Shown in pieces: positions 44,746-52,095 of a DNA stretch of 64,000 nt (position 1 is the first letter of the stretch; every line of letters begins with the position of its first letter). The stretch comes from Myxococcales bacterium (GTDB lineage: Bacteria > Myxococcota_A > Polyangia > Polyangiales > Polyangiaceae). The position numbers were made by a program, and so were the translations under genes. The notes beneath the pieces are model-generated. The model ran no database searches, was not told the DNA's origin, and saw only the letters and a program-made list of their open reading frames with translations. Location: positions 1,736,001 through 1,800,000 of the forward strand of contig JADJQX010000001.1 of assembly GCA_016712525.1 (NCBI GenBank). The letters run 5' to 3'.

Positions 44746-45771
44746 TCAGCGGACGAGCACCCTGGCGAACGAGACCTCGGTGCGATCGCCCCCCGCCCCG
44801 TTGAAACACGCGACGTTGCCGGCGCGCGGTGCGCGTCCGCAGAACGAGCTGCTCCCGACGCCCAGGAACGAGTCCGGGCTGCCGCAGTCGGTCGCGTTGC
44901 CCGAGTCGTTGCCGAGCATGCCGATGCGGACGCGCGCGCCTCCGCGAACGACCGAGAACCCTTCGGCGCTGCAAGCGGGTTGAAGGGAGCTGCCGGGCAC
45001 GAGGTCGAGCCACGCGGTGCGCCCCAGGTTGGTCGGCTCGGCCGACGCCACGAGCTCGGCGAGAGAGGCCTTCGGGGCCGCGATCTTCAGCGCGCGGGTC
45101 GTCGCTTTCGTGTCGAGCTGGAGCGCGACTTCGGCGAAGGGCACGTCGTGGAAAGGCGCGAGCTTCGCCTCGCTCGTCTTCGAGAGGGAGGCGTCCGTCT
45201 CGTTGAGGAGCCGTGCCGTGGTCCACAGGTTGGAGTCGAAATCGAAGGTGTTTTTGCTGCCGTCGATGCGCATCACGAGGGTGAAGCCACCCCCGAAGAG
45301 CTGCATGTCACACCCCGCCGGATAGGGCGTGGGGGCGGCCTTCGGTTTGATCGTGTACACGGCCGAGACCGACGTGGGGCGCTCGTCTTGGAGCTCCTTG
45401 CAGCTCGTCGGGAAGCGGCACGCCCCGGCCTCGCACACGAGACCCTCGGCGCAGTCGCGCGTCATCCCACATCCGCGGCCTGTCGCGCACCCCTTCGAAC
45501 ATCGGCCGCCGCAGTCGACGTCGGTCTCGTCGCCGTCGCGTAGGCCGTTCGCGCATTCGTCGATGGGCGCGGGCTTCGAGGTGTCGCCCGTGGCGTCGCG
45601 AGCGTCGTTGCCTGGGGAAGCGTCCTCGCCGGGTGACGGCTCGGCCTCTGGCGAGGCATCGACGATCGGCAGGGCCACCTCGGAGAGATCGAACGAGAGC
45701 CCACAGCCGATGCCGAGCACACCGAGCGCGAGAGCCGAGAGCGAGTGTCGGAGGTGGAGCGGGCGCGACAT
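44746..45771 (-). CDS. lipoprotein with Cys-rich module and fibrinogen-like GGGWT domain
   Basis: A 341-residue lipoprotein (signal ending GIGC). A Pro/Asp linker leads to a Cys-rich module, starting DECANGLRDGDETDVDCGG with about ten Cys, common in myxobacterial surface proteins. The C-terminal 215 residues begin SCKELQ and contain VYTIKP, AGCDM and GGGFTLVMRIDGS, the N-terminal half of fibrinogen-like (FReD) domains, in bacteria usually annotated GGGWT. Such domains bind glycans or calcium in animals. The role here is unknown. Convergent with the lysozyme gene, it ends 18 bases from it. Confidence 0.85.
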   Translation of the reverse strand: MSRPLHLRHSLSALALGVLGIGCGLSFDLSEVALPIVDASPEAEPSPGEDASPGNDARDATGDTSKPAPIDECANGLRDGDETDVDCGGRCSKGCATGRGCGMTRDCAEGLVCEAGACRFPTSCKELQDERPTSVSAVYTIKPKAAPTPYPAGCDMQLFGGGFTLVMRIDGSKNTFDFDSNLWTTARLLNETDASLSKTSEAKLAPFHDVPFAEVALQLDTKATTRALKIAAPKASLAELVASAEPTNLGRTAWLDLVPGSSLQPACSAEGFSVVRGGARVRIGMLGNDSGNATDCGSPDSFLGVGSSSFCGRAPRAGNVACFNGAGGDRTEVSFARVLVR

Positions 45772-45802
45772 GGCAGAGGAAACCTTGCTCCCCAGTCCCA
45801 AG

Positions 45803-45883
45803 CGAAGCGTAGCACGCAGCGGATTCCGGCGCCCCGCGCATCCCGATCTGCCCATTCGGCATTTGGGGCTGCGTGGCGCTTCG
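45803..45883. promoter_or_regulatory. inverted repeat in divergent promoter region
   Basis: Arms CGAAGCG-TAG-CACGCAGC (45803-45820) and GCTGCGTG-G-CGCTTCG (45868-45883) are complementary over 15 base pairs with a small internal loop. They are separated by 47 bases and lie between the divergent starts at 45771 and 45998. They could be paired operator half-sites or a looping structure. No regulator is adjacent. Confidence 0.3.
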
Positions 45884-45997
45884 TGTGAAGGGCGGGTGGG
45901 ACGTCGTCGAGACAAATGGATTCGGGACGAGCCGGACAATTCTTGGGAGAGGTGCGCGGCGCGTGCCCCGCGCTCTTCCCCTTCCTTGGAGCCCACC

Positions 45998-47260
45998 ATG
46001 TCCACACGTCTTCTCTCGTTGGTCTCCCTGTCCGCGTGCTTCGTGGCTTGTGCCGTCGGAGCGTGCTCGTCTTCGCCGATCGGGCCTGGGCCCGACGCTG
46101 GGCCCGACCTGCCGGATACCGGTGCCCCGTCGCCGGACGGTTCCTCGCCGACCGAGCCGGACGGTGGCCCGGGCGATGCCGCGGCGCCCGACGCCGCGCG
46201 CCCCGACGCCACGACCGCGGACGCTGGTAGTTGCGCCGTAGCCCCGTCTCCCGGGCGAGGGGTGGTCGAGGTGCTCACGCCAGCGGCGCTCGGGTTCGAG
46301 GTCTCGTCGCTCGGGGTCGTGTGCGACCGAATGGCCCTCTCGAGCGAAGCGAAGGGTGCGGCGCGTTGGTGGGAAGGGGGGACGCTGCGCACGTGCAAGG
46401 TCGGCGCCTGCGCGTCGACGGCCGCAGTCGTGCCCTCGTTCGATGTCCACACGAAGACCCGCTTCGTTCGAGAGGGTCATGGGCTCTTGGCCTACGGTGG
46501 GACCCAACCCTTCTCGCTCGCGAGCGGGCCGCTCGACACCCCGGGTGACGTGATTCGCGTCTCGAACGACGGTTCGGCCACGCGGCTCGGGACCATCCTC
46601 GATCCGGTCGCGGGAGCCGCGGCCACGTTCGGTGGGCTCACGTTCGTGGGGACCTCGCTCGTGCTCGACGTGCGGACCTACCGGAATCACGGAAACGGTA
46701 AGGGAATCATGGTGATACGGGACGCGCTCGGTACCCCGGCGGTGGTCGACGTCGTTCGCGGCGGTGAGGTCGACGGGTACTCGGTGGCCACGACCCCCAC
46801 GAGGCTCTTCGCGCTCGGCGAGGGGTACGGCAGCACGTCGCTCGTGGACGTGGCCGCCGCCAAGACGACCACCTTCTACGGAGGCGCGTTCCGCAAGGGG
46901 TTCTTGTGGGGAGAGCGCCTCGTCGGTGTGGGGTGGGATCGGGCGAGCAGCGCGCCGAACACCCAGGTCGCCTGCGAGAGCGACGGCGCGTGCACGTCAC
47001 CCTCGGTGATCGTGAACCCCGCGCTCCCGAACGACGGGTACCTCGGGATCGTGAAGGACGCCATCGTATGGCACGAGCGCACGACGCCCGAGGCGACGAC
47101 AGGCACGATCAAGGCGTGTGGGCTCGCGACGTGGGGCACCGCGGCGTGTGTGCCCGAGACGATCGCGAGCGACGTGCCCACGCCCGAGGGGGACGCCCAC
47201 ACGGACGGCCAATCAGTGTATTTTGCATCGAACGGGAGCGCGGTGCGGGTTGGCCTCTGA
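45998..47260 (+). CDS. lipoprotein, propeller-like
   Basis: A 420-residue lipoprotein. The ATG at 45998 has GGAG nine bases upstream. The signal ends AVGAC at about residue 22. The linker is rich in Pro, Asp and Gly (PDAGPDLPDTGAPSPDG). The mature domain has repeated strand-turn units (GLTFVGTSLVLDV, RLFALGEGYGSTSL, FASNGSAVRV), typical of bacterial beta-propellers. No catalytic motif was found. Two Cys-containing segments (TCKVGACAS and VACESDGACTS) may form disulfides. Divergent from the fibrinogen-like lipoprotein. Confidence 0.8.
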   Translation: MSTRLLSLVSLSACFVACAVGACSSSPIGPGPDAGPDLPDTGAPSPDGSSPTEPDGGPGDAAAPDAARPDATTADAGSCAVAPSPGRGVVEVLTPAALGFEVSSLGVVCDRMALSSEAKGAARWWEGGTLRTCKVGACASTAAVVPSFDVHTKTRFVREGHGLLAYGGTQPFSLASGPLDTPGDVIRVSNDGSATRLGTILDPVAGAAATFGGLTFVGTSLVLDVRTYRNHGNGKGIMVIRDALGTPAVVDVVRGGEVDGYSVATTPTRLFALGEGYGSTSLVDVAAAKTTTFYGGAFRKGFLWGERLVGVGWDRASSAPNTQVACESDGACTSPSVIVNPALPNDGYLGIVKDAIVWHERTTPEATTGTIKACGLATWGTAACVPETIASDVPTPEGDAHTDGQSVYFASNGSAVRVGL

Positions 47261-47330
47261 AGGGCGGCGCCTCGCGCTTCCCGACGATCGCGCGGAGGCG
47301 GGGCCGGCTCGGAAGGAGCCCGGGCTCGCC

Positions 47331-47888
47331 TCACGCGCGCGCCGGGACGATCTCGCTCACGGGTCCTTCGTAGCGGAGGGCCCAGTAGAGCGGCAGCGGC
47401 ACGAAGAGGCCGGAGACGCGCATGAGCTCCCACCCGAGCAGGAGCTCTTGGCTGCCCTCGTTGACCGCCACGAGGGGCGTGTAGCCGAGGCGCGCGAGGT
47501 CGAAGAAGGGGTTTCCCGCGGCGCCGTAGTCGAGAAAATGCGTCCCTTCGTAGCCGCGAGGGAAGCGCGCCTCTCCGCGTTCGCGCACATGGTAGTGACC
47601 GAACGTGAGGGCTTTGCCTCGCCGATCGCGCATGGGGACCCTCGGTCCGTCGATCCCGTGCTGCTCCATGCGCACGTTCCACCCGCGCACCCCGTTGCCC
47701 CGCTCGTCGCGCACGAACGTCTTCCGGAAGGTGTGCCAGAGGAGCTTCCTCGCGAAGCCCGGGAGGCTCAGGTCCACACCGAGGTACTCGTTGCCCGCGA
47801 GCGCGTTCGGGTCGAGCGGGTGGCCGTTCAGGAGGACGCCGTGGAGCGCCTTTGCGTCCATGCCCATGAGATCGTCGAGCGTGATCAT
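47331..47888 (-). CDS. unknown protein coupled to GMC oxidoreductase
   Basis: A 185-residue protein whose ATG at 47888 overlaps the GMC oxidoreductase stop by four bases. No signal peptide is seen. One weakly hydrophobic stretch near residue 165 (SGLFVPLPLYWAL) could be a membrane contact. Distinctive segments are NEYLGVDLSLPGFARKLLW, TFGHYHVRE and HFLDYGAAGNPFF. I do not recognise the family. The operon position suggests a dedicated partner of the oxidoreductase, for example a substrate-binding or lipid-handling protein, but this is inference from location only. Confidence 0.75.
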   Translation of the reverse strand: MITLDDLMGMDAKALHGVLLNGHPLDPNALAGNEYLGVDLSLPGFARKLLWHTFRKTFVRDERGNGVRGWNVRMEQHGIDGPRVPMRDRRGKALTFGHYHVRERGEARFPRGYEGTHFLDYGAAGNPFFDLARLGYTPLVAVNEGSQELLLGWELMRVSGLFVPLPLYWALRYEGPVSEIVPARA

Positions 47889-49411
47889 GCGGATATTCTC
47901 GGGGTAGCGAGGGCCGGCGATGCGCCGACCGCGTGACGTGCGGCGTGTGTGGCGAGGGCCATGATGGCCATTTGAGGGTTCACTCCGAGGCTCGTGGGGA
48001 ACACGCTCGAGTCCGCGACGTAGAGGGCTCGTGTCGCGTGGTGGCGGAAGTCGAGACCGACGACGCTCTCGGTGGGGCGGCTCCCCATGCGGCACGTGCC
48101 GAACATGTGCGTGATGGCGGCGGTGTAGGCGGCAGGGCTCTCCGGTCCTTCGCGCTCGAGCCGGACGAGGTCCTCGACGCGCGAGGTGCGCGGCGTGAAA
48201 CCTCGCACGCCCGGCGAGACGTGGTCGGCGCCGGCGGCCAGCATCATCTCGCCGAGCACTCGCAGCCCTCGCCGGTAGAGCGCGACGTCGCGCCGCGAAG
48301 GGGAGTAGACCACCACGGCCTTCGAGCCGACGAGGCGCACCCGGCCGCGGGCATTCGAGCGGATCGCGCAGCCCCAGTCGACCTGGTGGGCGAGATCGTC
48401 GATCTCCTCGGCGAACGTACGGCCCACGCCCGAGAGGCGGCTCGCCATCACCGCGAGCCCGAAGCCGAGCGCCTCGAACTTGAGCCCCTCGCGGCGGAGG
48501 CCGGTGACCTCGTGGCCCTGCGTCGCGCCCTCCCACATGCGGACCGGCTCGGGGAATCTCCCTGCCATCGACACACCGGGGTGGCATTGGAAGCCCTCGC
48601 CCACGGGGCCAGAGCGGAGCCCGCTCTTCATGAGCAGCGCCGGGGTCTGCACGGCGCTCGCGGCGACGATGACGGCGACCTTCGCGTGGACGACGACCTC
48701 TCCACCGCCGGCCGCGCGCCCGCGCACTCCGGTGGCCCTCCCTCGGGAGATCAGGATCGAGGTCACCTCGACCGACGAGAGCACGCGGGTGCCCGTGGCT
48801 TCGGCGTCGGCGAGGAGGGTCGCGTCGACCGAGGCCTTTTTCCCTTTCGGGCAGCCCTGCATACATCGACCGAGGCCCTCGCACCCCGTCACGTTTCGCC
48901 GAATGGGGCGATGCGCGAGGCCGAGCGCCTCGGCGCCGCGTGCCATGAGCAAGTTCTTGGGGCCGGCGATGTTTCGCTCCGTGTCACGGACGCCGAGGCG
49001 CTCTTCGAGGGCGCCCGTGGTCTCGTCGACGAGCTCGAACGGGAGGGCCTCTCCGAGCTCGGGGTCGTTCGCGACCCATTCGGCGTGCACGTCGCGCGGG
49101 AGGCGCCAGCAAATCGCCCCGTTGATGGGCGAGCTCCCTCCCACCATCTTGCCTTGCACGAAGGGCGTCGGCGCTCTCCCCACCACGACGGACGCTCCGA
49201 GGTCGCGGTACATCGACGCCATGGCCTCGAACGACGACTCGGGGAACTCCGAAGGTGCGAACCACCTGCCCTCTTCGATCACGACCACCTGCGCGCCGAG
49301 GCGCGATGCTTCCCGCGCAGCGGCGGAGCCCGCGGGTCCGCTCCCGACCACGACGACGTCGGTCGTGATTGTGTAAGATGCACGAATGTTGCGGCCGTCC
49401 GTGCGGTTCAT
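47885..49411 (-). CDS. GMC-family FAD oxidoreductase, alcohol/sterol-oxidase-like
   Basis: A 508-residue FAD-dependent oxidoreductase. N-terminal VVVGSGPAGSAAAREAS binds FAD. MVGGSSPINGAICWRLP is the GMC signature. A Cys-containing segment near residue 185 (RCMQGCPKGKKAS) is typical of long-chain alcohol and cholesterol oxidase-like members. C-terminal HMFGTCRMG and the SLGVNPQ catalytic His/Asn region complete the active site. It starts inside the preceding 122-residue gene (four-base overlap) and is followed by the unknown 185-residue gene. The substrate could be a fatty alcohol or sterol, by family and context, but is unproven. Confidence 0.9.
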   Translation of the reverse strand: MNRTDGRNIRASYTITTDVVVVGSGPAGSAAAREASRLGAQVVVIEEGRWFAPSEFPESSFEAMASMYRDLGASVVVGRAPTPFVQGKMVGGSSPINGAICWRLPRDVHAEWVANDPELGEALPFELVDETTGALEERLGVRDTERNIAGPKNLLMARGAEALGLAHRPIRRNVTGCEGLGRCMQGCPKGKKASVDATLLADAEATGTRVLSSVEVTSILISRGRATGVRGRAAGGGEVVVHAKVAVIVAASAVQTPALLMKSGLRSGPVGEGFQCHPGVSMAGRFPEPVRMWEGATQGHEVTGLRREGLKFEALGFGLAVMASRLSGVGRTFAEEIDDLAHQVDWGCAIRSNARGRVRLVGSKAVVVYSPSRRDVALYRRGLRVLGEMMLAAGADHVSPGVRGFTPRTSRVEDLVRLEREGPESPAAYTAAITHMFGTCRMGSRPTESVVGLDFRHHATRALYVADSSVFPTSLGVNPQMAIMALATHAARHAVGASPALATPRISA

Positions 49412-49776
49412 CGGGGCCTCCGAAACGCCGACTCGACATCGGGGGACGAGAAGTAGGCGAGGCTCGCGACGACCTTGAGCACGTCGAACAGCGGGCCGAA
49501 GGCTCCGAAGCGAGCCGCGCGCGTGACCACGGCCTCGCGGGACTCGGCGTCGAGCGCCGTGAGGGGCCGTGTGTGCCCGAAGAGCCGCGGCGCGAGGCTC
49601 CCGACGACCACCACGGCGACGAAGAGCCCGAGCCGGAGGTGAGAGGGGGAGACCGCGCCGAAGCGGGCCCAGAACGCGCGGAGATCGAGCTCGGAGAGCG
49701 CGGGGAGCTCGGGCCTCGGCCTTGGGAGCACGGCCGCGAGCACGGCGTCACGGAGGGCCTCGTGGGAGGGGATCAT
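49408..49776 (-). CDS. small membrane protein like fatty-alcohol-oxidase N-terminal region
   Basis: A 122-residue protein with one strong hydrophobic helix (residues about 50-62, LRLGLFVAVVVVGSLAP). After it a helical segment reads AVVTRAARFGAFGPL, then FDVLKVVASLAYFSSPDVE. This order (membrane helix, R-F pattern, YFSSPDV-like end) resembles the N-terminal region that precedes the GMC domain in eukaryotic and some bacterial long-chain alcohol oxidases. In this locus the region is a separate protein, coupled by four-base overlaps to GntR upstream and to the GMC enzyme downstream. Assignment is from memory of that family and should be tested. Confidence 0.65.
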   Translation of the reverse strand: MIPSHEALRDAVLAAVLPRPRPELPALSELDLRAFWARFGAVSPSHLRLGLFVAVVVVGSLAPRLFGHTRPLTALDAESREAVVTRAARFGAFGPLFDVLKVVASLAYFSSPDVESAFRRPR

Positions 49777-50510
49777 GCGCGCGCTCCCTTCTCGAACGAG
49801 CGCGCGAACCGCGAGACGGTGGTCGCGTCGATCTTGCGGAGGACGGCGTCGATGGTGGCCTCGGCCTTCGGTCCCCCCGTGGCGAGCGCGGCGAGCACTT
49901 TGCCCATGGCGCGGGCGTTGTTCTCGGGGGTCGCGTACATGGCGGCGACCAGCCGGGGCGATTCGTCGAGGACCTTGGCGAGCGTGTTGAACACGGAGAG
50001 CGCGACGATGTTGCCCGTGATGCGAAGGAGCGCCCGGGCGAACCCGAGGTCGGCCGCGACCAACGCCCGGGGATCGGCAGGATCCGCCGCCGCGAGGGCC
50101 GCTGCGGAGGCGGAGAGCTCGCCCGAGCGCGCGAGGATGTCGTCCCGGTGCCGTACGATCAGACGTACCGCGAGGGAGCGACGGAGCTCGAGGAAGTCTT
50201 CGAGGACACGCGTCGCCCGCTCGGGCTCGTCCTCGAGCGCGACGAGCCAATACGGGACGAGGCCGACGTCGCCGGCGTCGGCCGGGTCGTTCACGTGGAG
50301 ACCGCTTCCTTGCCTGGCCTCGACGATCCCTCGCGCCTCGAGGCGCGCGACGACGCGCTGGATCGTCGACGGGTTCACGCCGTTCTGGGCCGCGAGGTCC
50401 CGCACCGTGGGGAGGCGCGAGCCTTTCGCGAATCGGCCTCGGAGGATGTCGAGGGTGAGGGAACGCTCGATGTCGGCGACCGAGGTCTCGGGGCTCCGTG
50501 GGAGGCTCAT
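49773..50510 (-). CDS. GntR-family transcriptional regulator
   Basis: A 245-residue regulator. The N-terminal winged helix-turn-helix contains RLPTVRDLAAQNGVNPSTIQ and ends with the GSGLHV wing. The C-terminal part is all-helical with ADLGFARALLRITGN, as in FadR-type GntR effector domains. The ATG at 50510 is preferred to a TTG six bases upstream. It overlaps the next gene by four bases, so it belongs to the oxidase operon. A perfect inverted repeat sits 8-31 bases upstream of its start, probably an autoregulatory operator. Confidence 0.9.
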   Translation of the reverse strand: MSLPRSPETSVADIERSLTLDILRGRFAKGSRLPTVRDLAAQNGVNPSTIQRVVARLEARGIVEARQGSGLHVNDPADAGDVGLVPYWLVALEDEPERATRVLEDFLELRRSLAVRLIVRHRDDILARSGELSASAAALAAADPADPRALVAADLGFARALLRITGNIVALSVFNTLAKVLDESPRLVAAMYATPENNARAMGKVLAALATGGPKAEATIDAVLRKIDATTVSRFARSFEKGARA

Positions 50511-50517
50511 GACCAAG

Positions 50518-50541
50518 TGTGTGATTCAATTGTGTCACACA
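50518..50541. promoter_or_regulatory. operator candidate for the GntR regulator
   Basis: The inverted repeat TGTGTGA (50518-50524) - ten bases - TCACACA (50535-50541) is perfect and begins eight bases upstream of the GntR start. It is the only strong palindrome in the 98-base gap between this operon and the divergent lipoprotein at 50609, so it could control both. Confidence 0.5.
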
Positions 50542-50608
50542 GTCAAGGCCTCGGGTCTCTTTTTCGGCCCTCGCCCGGTCCGGCCCGGAACGTGCAAAAG
50601 CCGACGAT

Positions 50609-51100
50609 GTGCGCGCCTTCCCAGACCTCCGTCCCCCGCGAGCGTTCTTCCCTCTCGTCGTCGTCGGCAGCGCGGCGCTCCTCGGATCCGCCGTCGGCGC
50701 GTGCGGCTACGACTGGTCCACGCCACCCGAGAGCACCGACGCTTCGTCGCGCGACGACGGAGGTGCCGGGCCCGAGAGCGGTCCTTCGGGCGAGCAACGC
50801 GTGTGCTCGTCGCCGCTCGAGCCGTGCGATGCGGGTTGCCCATCGACCGCCGCGAGCCCGTGCTCTCTCACGTGCAACGGGGGGACGTCGTGCACGGGAA
50901 CGTGCTCGCGTGCAGGGTGCGCGTTCGTGTGCAACGCGGGCGCTTCGTGCGGCTTTTCGTGCTCCGGCGGAGGCTGCACGGTCGAGTGCGCGCTCGGCTC
51001 GTCGTGCAAGGCGGATTGCTCGGGGGGTGGCTGCACGTTTCGATGTGGGCTCGGCGCGTGCGAGACGTCGTGCTCCGGCGGAGGCTGCACGGTGCTCTAA
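50609..51100 (+). CDS. Cys-rich lipoprotein
   Basis: GTG start at 50609, 163 residues. The signal ends AVGAC (about residue 32). After an Asp/Pro/Gly linker, the last 95 residues contain about twenty Cys in spaced units such as CSGGGCT, repeated three times, with CNGGTSC and CNAGASC variants. The pattern suggests disulfide-bonded beta repeats or metal binding. The gene converges with the CorE-like sigma factor at 51109, eight bases between stops. The function is unknown. Proximity to a metal-sensing module makes an envelope metal-binding role worth testing. Confidence 0.75.
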   Translation: MRAFPDLRPPRAFFPLVVVGSAALLGSAVGACGYDWSTPPESTDASSRDDGGAGPESGPSGEQRVCSSPLEPCDAGCPSTAASPCSLTCNGGTSCTGTCSRAGCAFVCNAGASCGFSCSGGGCTVECALGSSCKADCSGGGCTFRCGLGACETSCSGGGCTVL

Positions 51101-51108
51101 TCCGTGCG

Positions 51109-51720
51109 TCAGTCGTGACGCGCCCGTGCCCTCGGGGCGTCGCTTTCTGCGTCGCCTTTGGCGCACCGCGAGGCCCCGTCGCAGGTGCACGAGCTCGCTC
51201 CTCGGAACGTGGAGCAGCACGCGCCACACGCGGCGACGAGAGCCTTCCGCAGCGACGTGCGCGCGCGGTGAAGCCGCACCGAAGCGGCGTTCGGCAGGAG
51301 ACCGAGCTCGCTCGCGGCACGGGCGACGGGCTCCCCTCGTACGTCGACGGCGCTCACGAGGGACGCGGTCTCCGGGCTCAACGTACGGGAGAGGAGCGCG
51401 GTGGCACACCCGCACGCTCCTCGCTCGACCTCGGTCTCGTCCGCAGGTAGCTCGTCGAGCTCGTCGACGTCGGCCCGCGGTCGCTCCGCGCGTTGGGTGT
51501 CGACGAGCTCGTTCTTCACGATGCTGTAAAACCAGCCCCGCTCGCGACCGGGGGCGGGGCCGCGAGCGCCTCCCATGGCCGTGTGAGCTTTGAGCGCGGC
51601 GGCCTGGAGCACGTCCTCGGCCTCGGTCTCGGTGGCCCCACGTCGGCGCAAGAACGCGAGGAGCGCCCCCCTCTCCCTGCGTAGGAGAGCCATCACGGGG
51701 TGCTCCTCGCGTGTCGTCAT
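51109..51720 (-). CDS. CorE-like ECF sigma factor with Cys-rich tail
   Basis: A 203-residue sigma-70 family protein. Region 2 lies at about 10-75 (AEDVLQAAALKA, GWFYSIVKNELVD). Region 4 at about 120-170 has LGLLPNAASVRLHRARTSLRKAL. The linker carries CGC (GACGCATALL), and the C-terminal extension of about 35 residues holds six Cys as CGACC, CTC and C. In Myxococcus, CorE and CorE2 are metal-regulated ECF sigma factors of this design (copper; cadmium/zinc), and no anti-sigma is needed. Which metal applies here cannot be told from sequence. The ATG at 51720 overlaps the stop of the metallothionein-like gene by four bases, so the pair should be translated together. Confidence 0.88.
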   Translation of the reverse strand: MTTREEHPVMALLRRERGALLAFLRRRGATETEAEDVLQAAALKAHTAMGGARGPAPGRERGWFYSIVKNELVDTQRAERPRADVDELDELPADETEVERGACGCATALLSRTLSPETASLVSAVDVRGEPVARAASELGLLPNAASVRLHRARTSLRKALVAACGACCSTFRGASSCTCDGASRCAKGDAESDAPRARARHD

Positions 51721-51875
51721 CGCTTCTCCGCCGCCGGGTCGGTGGGCCCACACTCCCTGGCTGCGCACGAGCAGGGGCTGCACGTGCACGGATCGCAGGC
51801 GCAGGGCGCGGCGCAGCACGACGTTCGTTCGTTCGTTCGTTCGCTCTTCGTCGAGGTCTTCTTCGGGTCGGTCAT
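51717..51875 (-). CDS. metallothionein-like Cys-rich peptide
   Basis: A 52-residue peptide starting at ATG 51875 with an excellent GAAGGAG ribosome site. Residues 1-19 are polar and charged. Residues 20-42 hold nine Cys: a CC pair, then three PCxC units (PCAC-D-PCTC-S-PCSC) and a final EC. The tail is short and charged. This spacing is like small metallothioneins. It has no signal peptide, so it is cytosolic. It is directly coupled to the metal-type sigma factor, suggesting a metal-buffering or sensing partner. The coding segment for residues 12-18 is a tetranucleotide repeat. I know of no characterised homologue. Confidence 0.8.
   Translation of the reverse strand: MTDPKKTSTKSERTNERTSCCAAPCACDPCTCSPCSCAARECGPTDPAAEKR
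51822..51843. repeat. tetranucleotide TTCG/CGAA repeat in coding sequence
   Basis: Five and a half copies of TTCG (plus strand; CGAA in the coding strand) in a row within codons 11-18 of the metallothionein-like gene, upstream of all Cys codons. A gain or loss of one unit would shift the frame and remove the Cys region. Confidence 0.85.
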
Positions 51876-52095
51876 GGTCGTTCTCCTTCGGTGCCCGAGC
51901 GTGTCTCGGTGCGTTCGAGGGGAAGACGGCGGCGCCACGATCGATCTTACGTGCCGACGGAGGAAAATCGCACCGTCGCGTAAGTGTCCGAAATTAGGGG
52001 CGAATGCTGGGCGCGAAGTCGGCCGGGGCCGTGGGCTCGGGCGCTCGTGTCGCCCTGTGCCTTGCCGTCGTGGGCACCGCAGATAAAGTCCTCGC

